A stretch of 64,000 bases of DNA, taken from the NCBI RefSeq assembly GCF_022662305.1, contig NZ_JAKNQH010000001.1, forward strand, positions 496,001 to 560,000, in the 5' to 3' direction. This DNA is from Sphingomonas sp. BAUL-RG-20F-R05-02. Its GTDB lineage: Bacteria > Pseudomonadota > Alphaproteobacteria > Sphingomonadales > Sphingomonadaceae. Under the pieces are notes generated by a model. The model did no database searches. It worked only from the letters and a program-made list of their open reading frames with translations, and was not told the origin of the DNA. The position numbers and the translations under genes were made by a program. Shown piece after piece: positions 1 to 8,750 of the stretch (position 1 is its first letter; each line of letters opens with the position of its first letter).

Positions 1-2829
1 GTAGAACACGTCCGCCGTCAACGACCCGACCCGCGAGAAGTACCACTCCGCCGTGGCGTCGAACTGCCACGCCGTTGCAGGCTTCAGGTAAGGGTTGCCG
101 ACCTGGCTCTGGAAGTTGCCGTTTCCATCGATCGAGATCTGCTGGAAATTGCGCACCAGATTGGTGTCCGGCCGCGTCAGCACCTTCGATCCTGCGAAGC
201 GCACCAGAAGTTGCGGTGTCAGACCGACCTTCAAGTTGAAGCTCGGCAGCCAGTAGGTGTATTTGTTGGTTGCCTGGCCGAGAACGATCGTCGGGTTCGG
301 AGCGGCAAACTGCTGCAGGCGCGCATACCCTGCGGCTCCGAGCAGACAGACGCCACCCGGTGCAGCCGGAGCGTAGCCGGCCGGCAGGTTGGTCGCGGCC
401 GCTGGAACGCAGCGGCTCTGGTAGCTGTCGGCGATCCCGAGGGTGGATTGGCTGGGAATGATGCTGCCGCCGAAATTATCCATGTCGGTGTGTACGAAGC
501 GGACACCGATGTTGCCGGCAATGTCCAGACCCTGGACCAGCGTCTTGCTGTTGAACGACGCCATTGCGTAAGCGGCGCTGTCGCGCTGGTGCACACGCGT
601 CACCTCGTTCGGCAGGTAAGGCGAATCCGCGCCGACGCCTGCGCGGAGAGCCGCGGGGGTCCACCGAGTCGACGGATTATCCTGGCTCGCAGCGCCGACC
701 GCCTCAATCTGGTTGATGAACCCGACAGTCTTGTTGTAGCCGTCGATCATGTTGCCGTTGTAGTAATAGGCACCAGCCGGCCCCGGCGTCGCACCCCGGA
801 AGAAATTGCTGAAGTTGTAGAAGCTCGCGTTGCCGCCGTTGACCTGGTTGATCGAAACCGGCGTGCCGGCCCAGACCTCGCTGAGCATGCCCCAATTGTA
901 CGCCGAGTACTTCACCGTCTGGTCGCGGTCGGCATATCGTGCGCCGAACCGGATCTTGTCGATGAAATCGCCGTCTACATCGTAGGTGAAGTCACCCTTG
1001 AACTGGAACTCCTTGCCACGGCTGTCTTCGAAATGGTCCATGGCTGCGCGCCAGAACTCTACGTTCGGATCGGCGAAATACTGCTGATCGTTTTCGCCGA
1101 CGAGCGTCGGGTTGGCAGGCCCTGCCCAGCCGGCTGCCAGCGTCGCGGGCTTGTGCGACATGACCGTCGGCAGGTTGCCGGTGAGGTTCAGTTCTTGATC
1201 GGCATAGGTTTCGCCGAAAATGTTAAGTTGGCTGACCTGATGGTGCGATTCCGTGTAGTCGGCATCAAGCGCGATGTGCAGCCGCTCGGTCGGATGAAGC
1301 AGCGCGTTCAAGCCATAGTCGTTGACCGTGTTCTGCTCGTAGGTCTGGCCGCGTGACAGCGAAATCGGCGCGCCCCCGGTCGGGATGAACGTCTCCATCG
1401 GCGTGCCGCTGAGGCTGCTGCGATAGCCGGTACCCGGCGTGGTGATGTACCCGCTCTGGAACAGTCCGTTGCTGTCATACTTGTAGTTGGTGAACTGACC
1501 GACCGGACACTGCGCGCGCACGGTCCCTGAATTTACGTCGGCCGGGTTGGTCAGCGGGCCAGCATTGTTCTGCTGGCAGCCGATCGGATAGGTGCTGTAC
1601 TCGGACAGGTCCGGAGCCGCCTCGAACGTATGCTCGTCCGACAGGTTGGTCGTGTGCGAGCGGATATACTGACCCGTCAGCAGGAAGCGGCCGTCGTTGG
1701 TTTCGTATTGAGCAGCCAGCGCGATACCGTCACGCTTGCGGTCGAAATCCTGCGTACGATACTGGCCGCCGAGAGGCGAATAGAGGCCAGCCATCGGATC
1801 TGCGAAGCCATCTGCACCCGCCGTCGAGGCGGCACCGCACGCGGAGTTAGCTGCCGGCAACGTCGTCGTATCGCCATTACCCGGCAGCGGATTGCGGCAG
1901 ATCGTGGTGCCGCCCTGACTCTGGTATGTGACCAGAGTGTTGTCGCGCGCCTGAAAATTGGTGATCTGCAGGCCGTCGGCGCGGCTGCGCACACGCGAAT
2001 AGGAAACGTCGCCGAGCAGGCCGAACGTGCCGATGCCGGTATTCCAGGTGTCGCTGATCAGGATAGACCCGGTCGGCGCCCACTTCTTCTGCAGGTCACC
2101 GTAGCTGCCTTCGGCGTCAACACCGACATGCAGGCCCTTGTTGTCAAAAGGCTTGCGTGTGTTGAGGTTGACGGTGCCGGCAAGACCGCCCTCGATTGAG
2201 GCGGCGGTGACGTTCTTGTACACCTCGACGGATCCGAGCAGTTCGGCGGGCACGTCGGAGAAGTTGATCGACTGACCGCCAATACCGGCGGAGAAAGCAT
2301 CACGGCCGTTGAATTCGGAGCGGACGAAGTTGAGGCCGCGGATCACGACACCCGAGCCTTCGACCGAGAAGTGATCGGGATCGTTGGACGCCGCGAAGCG
2401 GCTGATCGACACACCCGGGACGCGCTGAAGCGCCTCGGTCACCGACCGGTCCGGCAGCGCGCCAATGTCCTGCGCGGTGATCGCATCCACGACCGTGTCG
2501 GAGTTACGTTTGATATTCTGCGCGTTCGCCAGGCTCTGGCGGATGCCGGTTACGACGATGTCGTCGTCTGACGCTTTGCCGCCACTCGACAGCGGGGCGG
2601 CCTGCGGATCGGAACTCGATGCTTCGGTAGAAGACAGCGTCGTGCCGGACGAACCCGCGGTCCCCTGCCCAGCAACCGCCCCCGTAGGAGACGTCTGATT
2701 AGCGGGGTCGGCGTTCGTCTGCGCGTGCGCAGTGCCGGCAATGGCGACGCACAGCGCCGTGGCAGACGCACCGTGAAGGAAGCGAACGAAGTGGCGAACA
2801 GCAGTTGTAGATGGCGCAATACGGCGCAT
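1..2829 (-). CDS. TonB-dependent receptor, large (plug + barrel), C-terminus outside window
   Basis: Outer-membrane active transporter energised by TonB. The frame is open for 943 codons from an ATG at 2829 to the window edge, so the last barrel strands are missing. An N-terminal signal sequence (hydrophobic ATALCVAIAGTAHA then AQT) is followed by a Ser/Thr/Gly-rich spacer, a TonB-box-like DDDIVVTG near residue 90, and a plug domain with VDAITAQDIGALPDRSVTEA and a VEVYKN-type segment. This is the long receptor class often found beside tryptophan-halogenase-like genes in Caulobacter, Xanthomonas and sphingomonads and usually linked to glycan uptake; the ligand cannot be read here. AGGGAGG lies 8 bases before the ATG. 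Divergent from the halogenase operon across 242 bp. Confidence 0.93.
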   Translation of the reverse strand, partial: MRRIAPSTTAVRHFVRFLHGASATALCVAIAGTAHAQTNADPANQTSPTGAVAGQGTAGSSGTTLSSTEASSSDPQAAPLSSGGKASDDDIVVTGIRQSLANAQNIKRNSDTVVDAITAQDIGALPDRSVTEALQRVPGVSISRFAASNDPDHFSVEGSGVVIRGLNFVRSEFNGRDAFSAGIGGQSINFSDVPAELLGSVEVYKNVTAASIEGGLAGTVNLNTRKPFDNKGLHVGVDAEGSYGDLQKKWAPTGSILISDTWNTGIGTFGLLGDVSYSRVRSRADGLQITNFQARDNTLVTYQSQGGTTICRNPLPGNGDTTTLPAANSACGAASTAGADGFADPMAGLYSPLGGQYRTQDFDRKRDGIALAAQYETNDGRFLLTGQYIRSHTTNLSDEHTFEAAPDLSEYSTYPIGCQQNNAGPLTNPADVNSGTVRAQCPVGQFTNYKYDSNGLFQSGYITTPGTGYRSSLSGTPMETFIPTGGAPISLSRGQTYEQNTVNDYGLNALLHPTERLHIALDADYTESHHQVSQLNIFGETYADQELNLTGNLPTVMSHKPATLAAGWAGPANPTLVGENDQQYFADPNVEFWRAAMDHFEDSRGKEFQFKGDFTYDVDGDFIDKIRFGARYADRDQTVKYSAYNWGMLSEVWAGTPVSINQVNGGNASFYNFSNFFRGATPGPAGAYYYNGNMIDGYNKTVGFINQIEAVGAASQDNPSTRWTPAALRAGVGADSPYLPNEVTRVHQRDSAAYAMASFNSKTLVQGLDIAGNIGVRFVHTDMDNFGGSIIPSQSTLGIADSYQSRCVPAAATNLPAGYAPAAPGGVCLLGAAGYARLQQFAAPNPTIVLGQATNKYTYWLPSFNLKVGLTPQLLVRFAGSKVLTRPDTNLVRNFQQISIDGNGNFQSQVGNPYLKPATAWQFDATAEWYFSRVGSLTADVFY

Positions 2830-2925
2830 TGAGAACCCCTCCCTAGAAGTCGACGCTGTTATCGCGCCTGATCATTTGTTACCCGCCGGACCCACCCGAT
2901 CCGGCCCGATTATGTTTGCGGTAAC

Positions 2926-2938
2926 ATTTCTGAGAAAT
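2926..2938. promoter_or_regulatory. 13-bp perfect palindrome in the receptor/halogenase divergent promoter
   Basis: The sequence ATTTCTGAGAAAT is a perfect palindrome around a central G and sits 97 bp upstream of the receptor start in the divergent intergenic region. An operator role is inferred from position and symmetry only. Confidence 0.35.
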
Positions 2939-2958
2939 CAAACACAAAGTTTCGACCT

Positions 2959-2995
2959 TTGTGACAATCCGGCAACGCTGTTGTAACAATCCGCC
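2959..2995. promoter_or_regulatory. Direct repeat TTGTRACAATCCGSC, 22-bp period
   Basis: TTGTGACAATCCGGC (2959-2973) and TTGTAACAATCCGCC (2981-2995) are 15-bp repeats differing at two positions, with starts 22 bp apart, about two helical turns. They lie 77-113 bp upstream of the halogenase operon start. Spacing on one face of the helix suggests a tandem binding site for a regulator, or an activator site upstream of the promoter. No regulator gene lies next to it. Confidence 0.45.
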
Positions 2996-3071
2996 TGCGG
3001 TTGACGTCGCGCCGTGAATAAGGGAGCAGTCGCCCGGAGCGCACGTCTGAGGCGTCTCGTGGAGAGCAGCA

Positions 3072-4592
3072 ATGCCGGTGCCGGCGGAGTCGAAGGTTCA
3101 GGTTGTGGTCGTGGGTGGAGGGACTGCCGGCTGGATGACCGCTGCCGCTCTCACCCGCCTGCTACCCCATCATTGCTCGATCAGGCTGGTCGAATCGGAA
3201 GCGATTGGCGTGGTCGGCGTCGGTGAAGCGACGTTGCCGCACATCCGCGCGTTCAATGAACGTCTCGGCATCGATGAAGCGGATTTCATGGCGCGCACCC
3301 GCGCGACCTTCAAGCTCGGCATTGAGTTCCGTGATTGGGGGCGGATCGGCGACAGCTATATTCATCCATTCGGCACTTTCGGGCGCGGAACCGGCGCAGT
3401 CGACTTCCAGCATTACTGGACGCGGTTGTTGCGTGAGGGTGCGGCGCTCCCGTCGCTCGATACAGTGTCCTACGCGTGCGCACTGGCGCGGAGTGGCAAG
3501 TTCGATCATCCGACAACAGACCGGGCGTCGCTTTTGAGCACCTTCGGTTACGCTTATCAGTTCGACGCGCTGTTGTTCGCGCCGTATTTGCGCAAGATCG
3601 CCGAAGAAGGTGGCGCCGTTCGTACCGAGGGCAGGATTGCCACCGTCGAGCGCGACAGCGAGACTGGCGATATCACCGCAGTCGTCCTCGACGACGGTGA
3701 TCGGATTGCCGGCGATCTGTTCGTGGACTGCTCGGGTTTTCGCTCGCTGCTGCTCGGCGACACGCTGGAGGAGCCGTTCGTCGACTGGTCGCGGTGGCTG
3801 CCAACCGACCGCGCGGTGGCCATGCCGTGCCGCACCCATACCGCCGTGACGCCATATACGAGTGCGATCGCGATGCCGGCGGGCTGGCGGTGGCGGATTC
3901 CACTGCAACACCGCACCGGCAACGGCTACGTCTACGCAAGCGCCTTCGTGTCGGACGACGATGCTCGCCGCGCCTTGGAATCCGCTGTGGAGGGCGAGGC
4001 GTTGGCTGCGCCACGCATCTTGCGGTTCAAAGCGGGGCGGCGGCGGCGCAGCTGGGTCGGCAATTGTGTTGCGATCGGCCTCGCCAGCGGCTTCCTGGAG
4101 CCGCTGGAGTCCACCAGCATCTATTTCGTCCAGCAGGCGATCACCACATTGATCGAGCTATTCCCGCAACGCGCTATTGCCGCCAGCGACCGGGACGAAT
4201 TCAACCGTATCATCGACCTGGAATATGATCGAATCCGCGACTTTTTGATCCTTCACTATCATGCGACCACCCGCGACGACTCGCCGTTTTGGGATCATGT
4301 TCGCACCATGACGGTGCCGGACAGCCTGTCTGAGAAACTCGACCTGTGGCGCACGCGGGGCCGGCTTGTGAAATACCGCGAGGGCGTGTTCCTGGATCCA
4401 AGCTGGGTGGCGGTCTATCTTGGGCAAGGCATCGTACCGGAAGGATGGGATCCGCGGGTCGACTCGATGGCTACCGACGTTCTGCTGCGCAATCTGGAGA
4501 CACTGCGCAACGATATCGGCGGCGATGTCGCCCGCCGCCCTGATCACCGCAGCTTCATCGAGCGGTATTGCGCCATGGCGCAGGCTGCATGA
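3072..4592 (+). CDS. Tryptophan-halogenase-family flavoprotein (copy 1)
   Basis: Flavin-dependent halogenase family (PF04820), 506 aa, the usual length. Known members use reduced FAD and oxygen to make hypohalous acid, which reaches the substrate through a lysine. Visible motifs: FAD-binding GGGTAGW at 15-21, a second flavin motif VGVGEAT at 48-54, TFKLGIEF with Lys81 at the position of the catalytic lysine (Lys79 in PrnA), WRWRIP near 272 (the family WxWxIP signature) and EPLESTS near 343 carrying the conserved Glu. The start follows GGAGAGCAGCA. First gene of a chained operon. No partner flavin reductase is encoded nearby. The receptor-linked clade includes enzymes that brominate indole in vitro, but the natural substrate is unknown. 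Confidence 0.9.
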   Translation: MPVPAESKVQVVVVGGGTAGWMTAAALTRLLPHHCSIRLVESEAIGVVGVGEATLPHIRAFNERLGIDEADFMARTRATFKLGIEFRDWGRIGDSYIHPFGTFGRGTGAVDFQHYWTRLLREGAALPSLDTVSYACALARSGKFDHPTTDRASLLSTFGYAYQFDALLFAPYLRKIAEEGGAVRTEGRIATVERDSETGDITAVVLDDGDRIAGDLFVDCSGFRSLLLGDTLEEPFVDWSRWLPTDRAVAMPCRTHTAVTPYTSAIAMPAGWRWRIPLQHRTGNGYVYASAFVSDDDARRALESAVEGEALAAPRILRFKAGRRRRSWVGNCVAIGLASGFLEPLESTSIYFVQQAITTLIELFPQRAIAASDRDEFNRIIDLEYDRIRDFLILHYHATTRDDSPFWDHVRTMTVPDSLSEKLDLWRTRGRLVKYREGVFLDPSWVAVYLGQGIVPEGWDPRVDSMATDVLLRNLETLRNDIGGDVARRPDHRSFIERYCAMAQAA

Positions 4593-6061
4593 TGCCTCAG
4601 CAGCGGCTCGGACGCGTGCTGGTGGCGGGAGGCGGCATCACGGGGTGGTGCGCCGCCGCCGCACTGAAACGCCGCGCCCCGTTTCTGGATGTGACTATCC
4701 TGTCGTGTGCGCCTTCGCGGCATGCGCTCGCCGACCGGATCGCATGTACCCTGCCCTCGCTCCTCGGCTTCCAGGAGGACCTCGGCATCGGCACGGCGGA
4801 CGGCGTTGTCCGGGCCGGCAGCGGTTACCGACTTGGAACGCTTTTCACCGGCTGGTCGAGCGGAATGCCGGCTTATGTCCACGCCTACAGTCGGTACGGA
4901 GCGTCGCTGGGGGCCACCGCGTTCCACCATCATTGGCTTCGCGCCGCACAGGACGGTTTGGCGGTGGCGTTCGACGACCATTCCGCTGCGGCTGTCATGG
5001 CACGAGCCGACCGGTTCGCGCCGCCGACGCCGGGCACGCCCTTTGCCGACCATGAGTTCGGATTGACCTTGGATCTTGCGCGCCATGCGTTGATGCTTCG
5101 CGCGTTTGCGCTTCACGTCGGCGTTCATGAAATCACGGGCGAGATCGGTGGCGTTTCGCTGGACGCGGCCGGGGCGATCGCGTCGGTAGCCCTCACCGCC
5201 GGCCCTTCGCTCCATGCCGATCTGTTCGTCGATGCCACCGGCCCCGAGGCGACGTTGCGCAATGCGATTGACGATGAACGGGACGATTGGAGCGCTTGGC
5301 TGCCATGCGACCGAGTGCTGATCTCCAGAACGCATGACGAACCGATGGTCCTTACCACCATCACCGCGCACGAAGCCGGTTGGCGCTGGGCTAGTGGCGT
5401 GCAGGGCGGTTTCGCCTATGCCTCCCGCGCGATCAGCGATGGTAAGGCGGCCCGCGTGCTGCGAAATGCGACCGGAACCACAGCGGACGAACCGATCCAC
5501 GTGCGCGCGGGCACGCGGCGGCAGCCATGGCGTGCCAACTGTGTCGCGATTGGCGATGCGGCGACGGAGATCGAACCGCTCGAATGGTGCAACCTGCATC
5601 TTGCGCTGAGCGCGATAGACCGGTTGATCACGATGCTGCCCGGGCGTGTCGCTGCCCCGGTTGAAATAGCAGAGTTCAATCGCCAGACGCTAGCCGAAGC
5701 CGAGCGGGTCCGCGATTTCCTCGTTATGCATTACCGAACCGCCCGGCGCGGCGAGCCGTTGTGGCGCGACATCGCCGCTGTCGAACCTCCCGCCAGTCTT
5801 TCCCATACTCTCGCGCAGTTCGCCGAACGGGGCCGCCTTCCCTTTTATGAGGAAGAGACGTTCGCACGGGACAGTTGGGTCGCGGTGCTGATCGGCCAGG
5901 GGTTCCTGCCACGCCGAATGGACCCGCTGGTTTCCGGCATCCCTGAAGCGAGCGCGCGGGCCGCGATGTCGCGCCACGCGGCCATGATCGCTGCCGAGGT
6001 TCCGAAAGTCCCGACCCACGCCGCCTACCGCGCGGCCGAGATAAGAAACTTGACCCGATGA
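4589..6061 (+). CDS. Degenerate tryptophan-halogenase-like flavoprotein (copy 2)
   Basis: About 490 aa, colinear with its neighbours but stripped of halogenase signatures. The Rossmann motif GGGITGW (14-20) is intact, so it probably still binds FAD. The VGVGEAT flavin motif is replaced by RIACTLPS; the catalytic-lysine segment reads GYRLGTLF, with Arg81 where the paralogues have Lys; and WxWxIP reads WRWASG. EIEPLEWCN keeps the Glu region. Such a protein is unlikely to halogenate by the known mechanism; it could be a different flavoprotein oxidase or a partner subunit. I chose the ATG at 4589, which overlaps the upstream stop as ATGA; an in-frame TTG at 4568 has less support. Its stop again overlaps the next ATG. 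Confidence 0.85.
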   Translation: MMPQQRLGRVLVAGGGITGWCAAAALKRRAPFLDVTILSCAPSRHALADRIACTLPSLLGFQEDLGIGTADGVVRAGSGYRLGTLFTGWSSGMPAYVHAYSRYGASLGATAFHHHWLRAAQDGLAVAFDDHSAAAVMARADRFAPPTPGTPFADHEFGLTLDLARHALMLRAFALHVGVHEITGEIGGVSLDAAGAIASVALTAGPSLHADLFVDATGPEATLRNAIDDERDDWSAWLPCDRVLISRTHDEPMVLTTITAHEAGWRWASGVQGGFAYASRAISDGKAARVLRNATGTTADEPIHVRAGTRRQPWRANCVAIGDAATEIEPLEWCNLHLALSAIDRLITMLPGRVAAPVEIAEFNRQTLAEAERVRDFLVMHYRTARRGEPLWRDIAAVEPPASLSHTLAQFAERGRLPFYEEETFARDSWVAVLIGQGFLPRRMDPLVSGIPEASARAAMSRHAAMIAAEVPKVPTHAAYRAAEIRNLTR

Positions 6062-7677
6062 ACGAGCATTCGATCCGCCGTGTTGTCATCGTCGGGGGCG
6101 GCACCGCCGGCTGGATGGCCGCCGCCGCCTTCGCCCGCTTTCTCAACAACGGCTATACGCAGGTGACGCTGATCGAGTCGGAGGAGATCGGCACCGTCGG
6201 CGTCGGCGAGGCGACGATCCCGCCGCTGATCAATTTCAACCAGATGCTCGGGCTGAATGAAAACGCGTTCCTCGCCGCGACGGCGGGAACGTTCAAGCTG
6301 GGGATTGAATTCGTCGACTGGGGAGCAGTCGGGGAACGGTATTTTCACCCCTTCGGGAAATTCGGCCACGACTTGCAGGGAATTCACTTCCACCAACTGT
6401 GGCTGCGCGAGAAGGCGCGGCGGCCGATCGAAGATATCTCGGCGTGGTCGATGAGCGCGATGGCGGCGGCGCACGGCACGTTCGGCCGCGCCGCCGAAGA
6501 CGCGCGGTCCCCGGTACGCGATCTCTTCTACGCCTTCCATTTCGACGCATCGCTCTACGCGCGCGTCCTGCGCGACTATGCCGAAAAAGGCGGCGTAAAC
6601 CGCGTCGAGGGCAAGATCGCCGCGGTCGATCAACGTCCCGAGGACGGCTATGTAACCGCCGTGGCACTTGAAAACGGGCAACGGATCGAAGGCGATCTGT
6701 TCATCGACTGCTCGGGCTTCCGCGGGTTGCTGATCGAAGAAACGCTGCAGACCGGCTACGAAAGCTACGCGCACTGGCTGCCGTGCGACCGCGCCGTAGC
6801 GGTCCCGTGCACGCTGCCCAATCCGGCCGAGCCTGACCCGTTCACCCGCTCGACCGCGCATCAGGCGGGCTGGCAGTGGCGTATCCCGCTCCAGCACCGG
6901 ATGGGCAACGGACTGGTTTATTGCAGCCAATATCTCAACGACAATGCCGCCGAGGCGCAGTTGCTGGCAAACCTCGAAGGCGAGCCGCTCGCCCCGCCGC
7001 GCCGGCTGCGTTTCACCGCCGGTCGCCGCCGCCAGTTCTGGAACCGCAACGTAGTGGCGCTTGGCCTGTCGAGCGGGTTTATCGAGCCGCTGGAATCGAC
7101 AAGCATCCATCTCGTGCAGGCGGCGATTCAACGGCTCCTCGCGCTGTTCCCGGACAAGCGGTTCGACCCGGCGGAACGGGACGAGTTCAACCGGCAGATG
7201 CGCGATCTGTACGAGGACATCCGCGACTTCATCATCCTCCATTACAAGGCGACGCGGCGCAATGATTCGCCGTTCTGGGATCAGGTGCGCACGATGGACA
7301 TACCTGACAGCCTGCAACGCAAGATCGACCTGTTCACGGGCAAGGGCCGGGTGTTCCGGGAAGGTTACGACCTGTTCACCGACCCGAGCTGGATCGCCGT
7401 CTTCATGGGTCAGGGTATCGTTCCGCGAAGCTGGGAGCCGGCCGCGGATGCGCTGGACGAGCAGAAGGTCGCGGTCGCGCTCGAACAGATGCGGCGCGGC
7501 TATGCGGATACCGCGCAGCGCCTGCCGACGCACGGTGATTTTCTCAGGCGAACCGCCCTGTCGCCGCTGGCGGCACCAGTGCCCGCCTCCACCCCTACTG
7601 CGGCGGAAGACGTCCCGTTCTTCGCCTTCACCGCGGAATCGCCTTTCGACGTAAACGGCGGCGGTTCTCCATTGTGA
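6058..7677 (+). CDS. Tryptophan-halogenase-family flavoprotein (copy 3)
   Basis: 539 aa halogenase-family flavoprotein with all motifs: GGGTAGW (13-19), VGVGEAT (47-53), GTFKLGIEF with Lys80 at the catalytic-lysine position, WQWRIP, and EPLESTS. It resembles copy 1 more than copy 2. A C-terminal tail of about 40 residues, rich in Pro, Ala and Ser, extends past the family core and looks disordered. Its ATG overlaps the stop of copy 2 (ATGA), so copies 1-3 are translationally coupled. A JmjC/cupin gene follows after 28 bp. Likely substrate class is aromatic or indolic, but this is unproven. Confidence 0.9.
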   Translation: MNEHSIRRVVIVGGGTAGWMAAAAFARFLNNGYTQVTLIESEEIGTVGVGEATIPPLINFNQMLGLNENAFLAATAGTFKLGIEFVDWGAVGERYFHPFGKFGHDLQGIHFHQLWLREKARRPIEDISAWSMSAMAAAHGTFGRAAEDARSPVRDLFYAFHFDASLYARVLRDYAEKGGVNRVEGKIAAVDQRPEDGYVTAVALENGQRIEGDLFIDCSGFRGLLIEETLQTGYESYAHWLPCDRAVAVPCTLPNPAEPDPFTRSTAHQAGWQWRIPLQHRMGNGLVYCSQYLNDNAAEAQLLANLEGEPLAPPRRLRFTAGRRRQFWNRNVVALGLSSGFIEPLESTSIHLVQAAIQRLLALFPDKRFDPAERDEFNRQMRDLYEDIRDFIILHYKATRRNDSPFWDQVRTMDIPDSLQRKIDLFTGKGRVFREGYDLFTDPSWIAVFMGQGIVPRSWEPAADALDEQKVAVALEQMRRGYADTAQRLPTHGDFLRRTALSPLAAPVPASTPTAAEDVPFFAFTAESPFDVNGGGSPL

Positions 7678-7705
7678 GCGGCCCGCGCGCAGCCGTGAGG
7701 GCGCG

Positions 7706-8728
7706 ATGACGAGCACCCCCCGCCCCGCGCCGATCGCGGAGGTGCACGGCATCGACCGCGCCCGGTTCGATGCCGAAGTTCGCGCTTCCGCTCAGCCGGT
7801 GATCCTGCGCGGTCTGGCCGACGACTGGCCTGCGGTCCGCGCGGCACGCCGATCGGATGAGGCGCTGGTCAAACACCTCAAGACCTTCAGCCATGCCGAG
7901 CCGGTAGGCGCGATCGTCGGCGCACCCGAAATCGACGGGCGGTTTTTCTACGAGCCCGATCTTACCGCACTCAACTTCACGCGTGGCCGCTCGCAACTCG
8001 ACCCCTTTCTGGATCGGTTGCTGCGCGACCGGAGCGCCGCGCGCCCTTATGCGATGGCGGTCCAGTCGATCCCTGCGCCGGACCTGTTGCCGGGCTTCGT
8101 AGCGGAACATCCGATGACGCTGCTGGATGACAGCGTTGTTCCGCGCCTCTGGCTCGGCAACGCGATCCGCGTGGCGACGCATTACGACCTGATGGAGAAC
8201 ATCGCCGTGGTCGTCGCCGGGCGCCGCCGCTTCACGCTGTTCCCGCCCGACCAGGTCGCAAACCTCTACATGGGCCCCTACGAACTGACCCCGGCCGGGA
8301 CGCCGGTCAGCATGGTCGATCCGGATGCGCCAGACTTGGATCGCTATCCGCGCTTTGCCGAGGCGCTGGCGCATGCGAGCGAGGCAACGCTGGAGCCGGG
8401 CGATGCGCTCTACATCCCGTTCCACTGGTGGCATGCGGTTGCCTCGCTCTCCCCGGTCAACGTGCTGTGCAACTATTGGTGGAACCCGGCGCCGCAAGGT
8501 CTGCCGAATCCTTATGACGCATTGCTGCTTGGGCTATATGCGCTGCGCACGTTGCCGGACGACCAGCGTCGGGCGTGGCAGGCGATGTTCGACCATTTCG
8601 TGTTCCAGTCGCACGGTGATCCGTCCGAACATCTGCCGCCGCAGGTTCGGGGCGTGCTGGGTCAAGCCGACCGGACCGGCCTGGAGCGCATGCGTACGAC
8701 GCTATTGCAGAGCCTTGGCCGGGCGTGA
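7706..8728 (+). CDS. Cupin-like (JmjC/cupin_8) domain protein
   Basis: 340 aa, PF13621-type double-stranded beta-helix protein, the fold of factor-inhibiting-HIF hydroxylases (Fe(II)/2-oxoglutarate). The iron-binding HxD is visible in ATHYDLMENI, followed by the typical GRRRFTLFPPDQVANLYMGP, and the distal histidine lies in IPFHWWHAV. The facial triad therefore looks complete and the protein could be an active hydroxylase. It is the fourth gene of the halogenase operon; this pairing recurs beside TonB receptors in related bacteria. Substrate unknown. GAGGG lies just before the ATG. Confidence 0.88.
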   Translation: MTSTPRPAPIAEVHGIDRARFDAEVRASAQPVILRGLADDWPAVRAARRSDEALVKHLKTFSHAEPVGAIVGAPEIDGRFFYEPDLTALNFTRGRSQLDPFLDRLLRDRSAARPYAMAVQSIPAPDLLPGFVAEHPMTLLDDSVVPRLWLGNAIRVATHYDLMENIAVVVAGRRRFTLFPPDQVANLYMGPYELTPAGTPVSMVDPDAPDLDRYPRFAEALAHASEATLEPGDALYIPFHWWHAVASLSPVNVLCNYWWNPAPQGLPNPYDALLLGLYALRTLPDDQRRAWQAMFDHFVFQSHGDPSEHLPPQVRGVLGQADRTGLERMRTTLLQSLGRA

Positions 8729-8750
8729 CTGCGCGGCCTCGGGGTGTACG

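Noticed and set aside
6025..7752. Open minus-strand frame of 575 codons opposite halogenase copy 3
   Set aside because: Shadow frame without motifs; the plus-strand gene has the full halogenase motif set.
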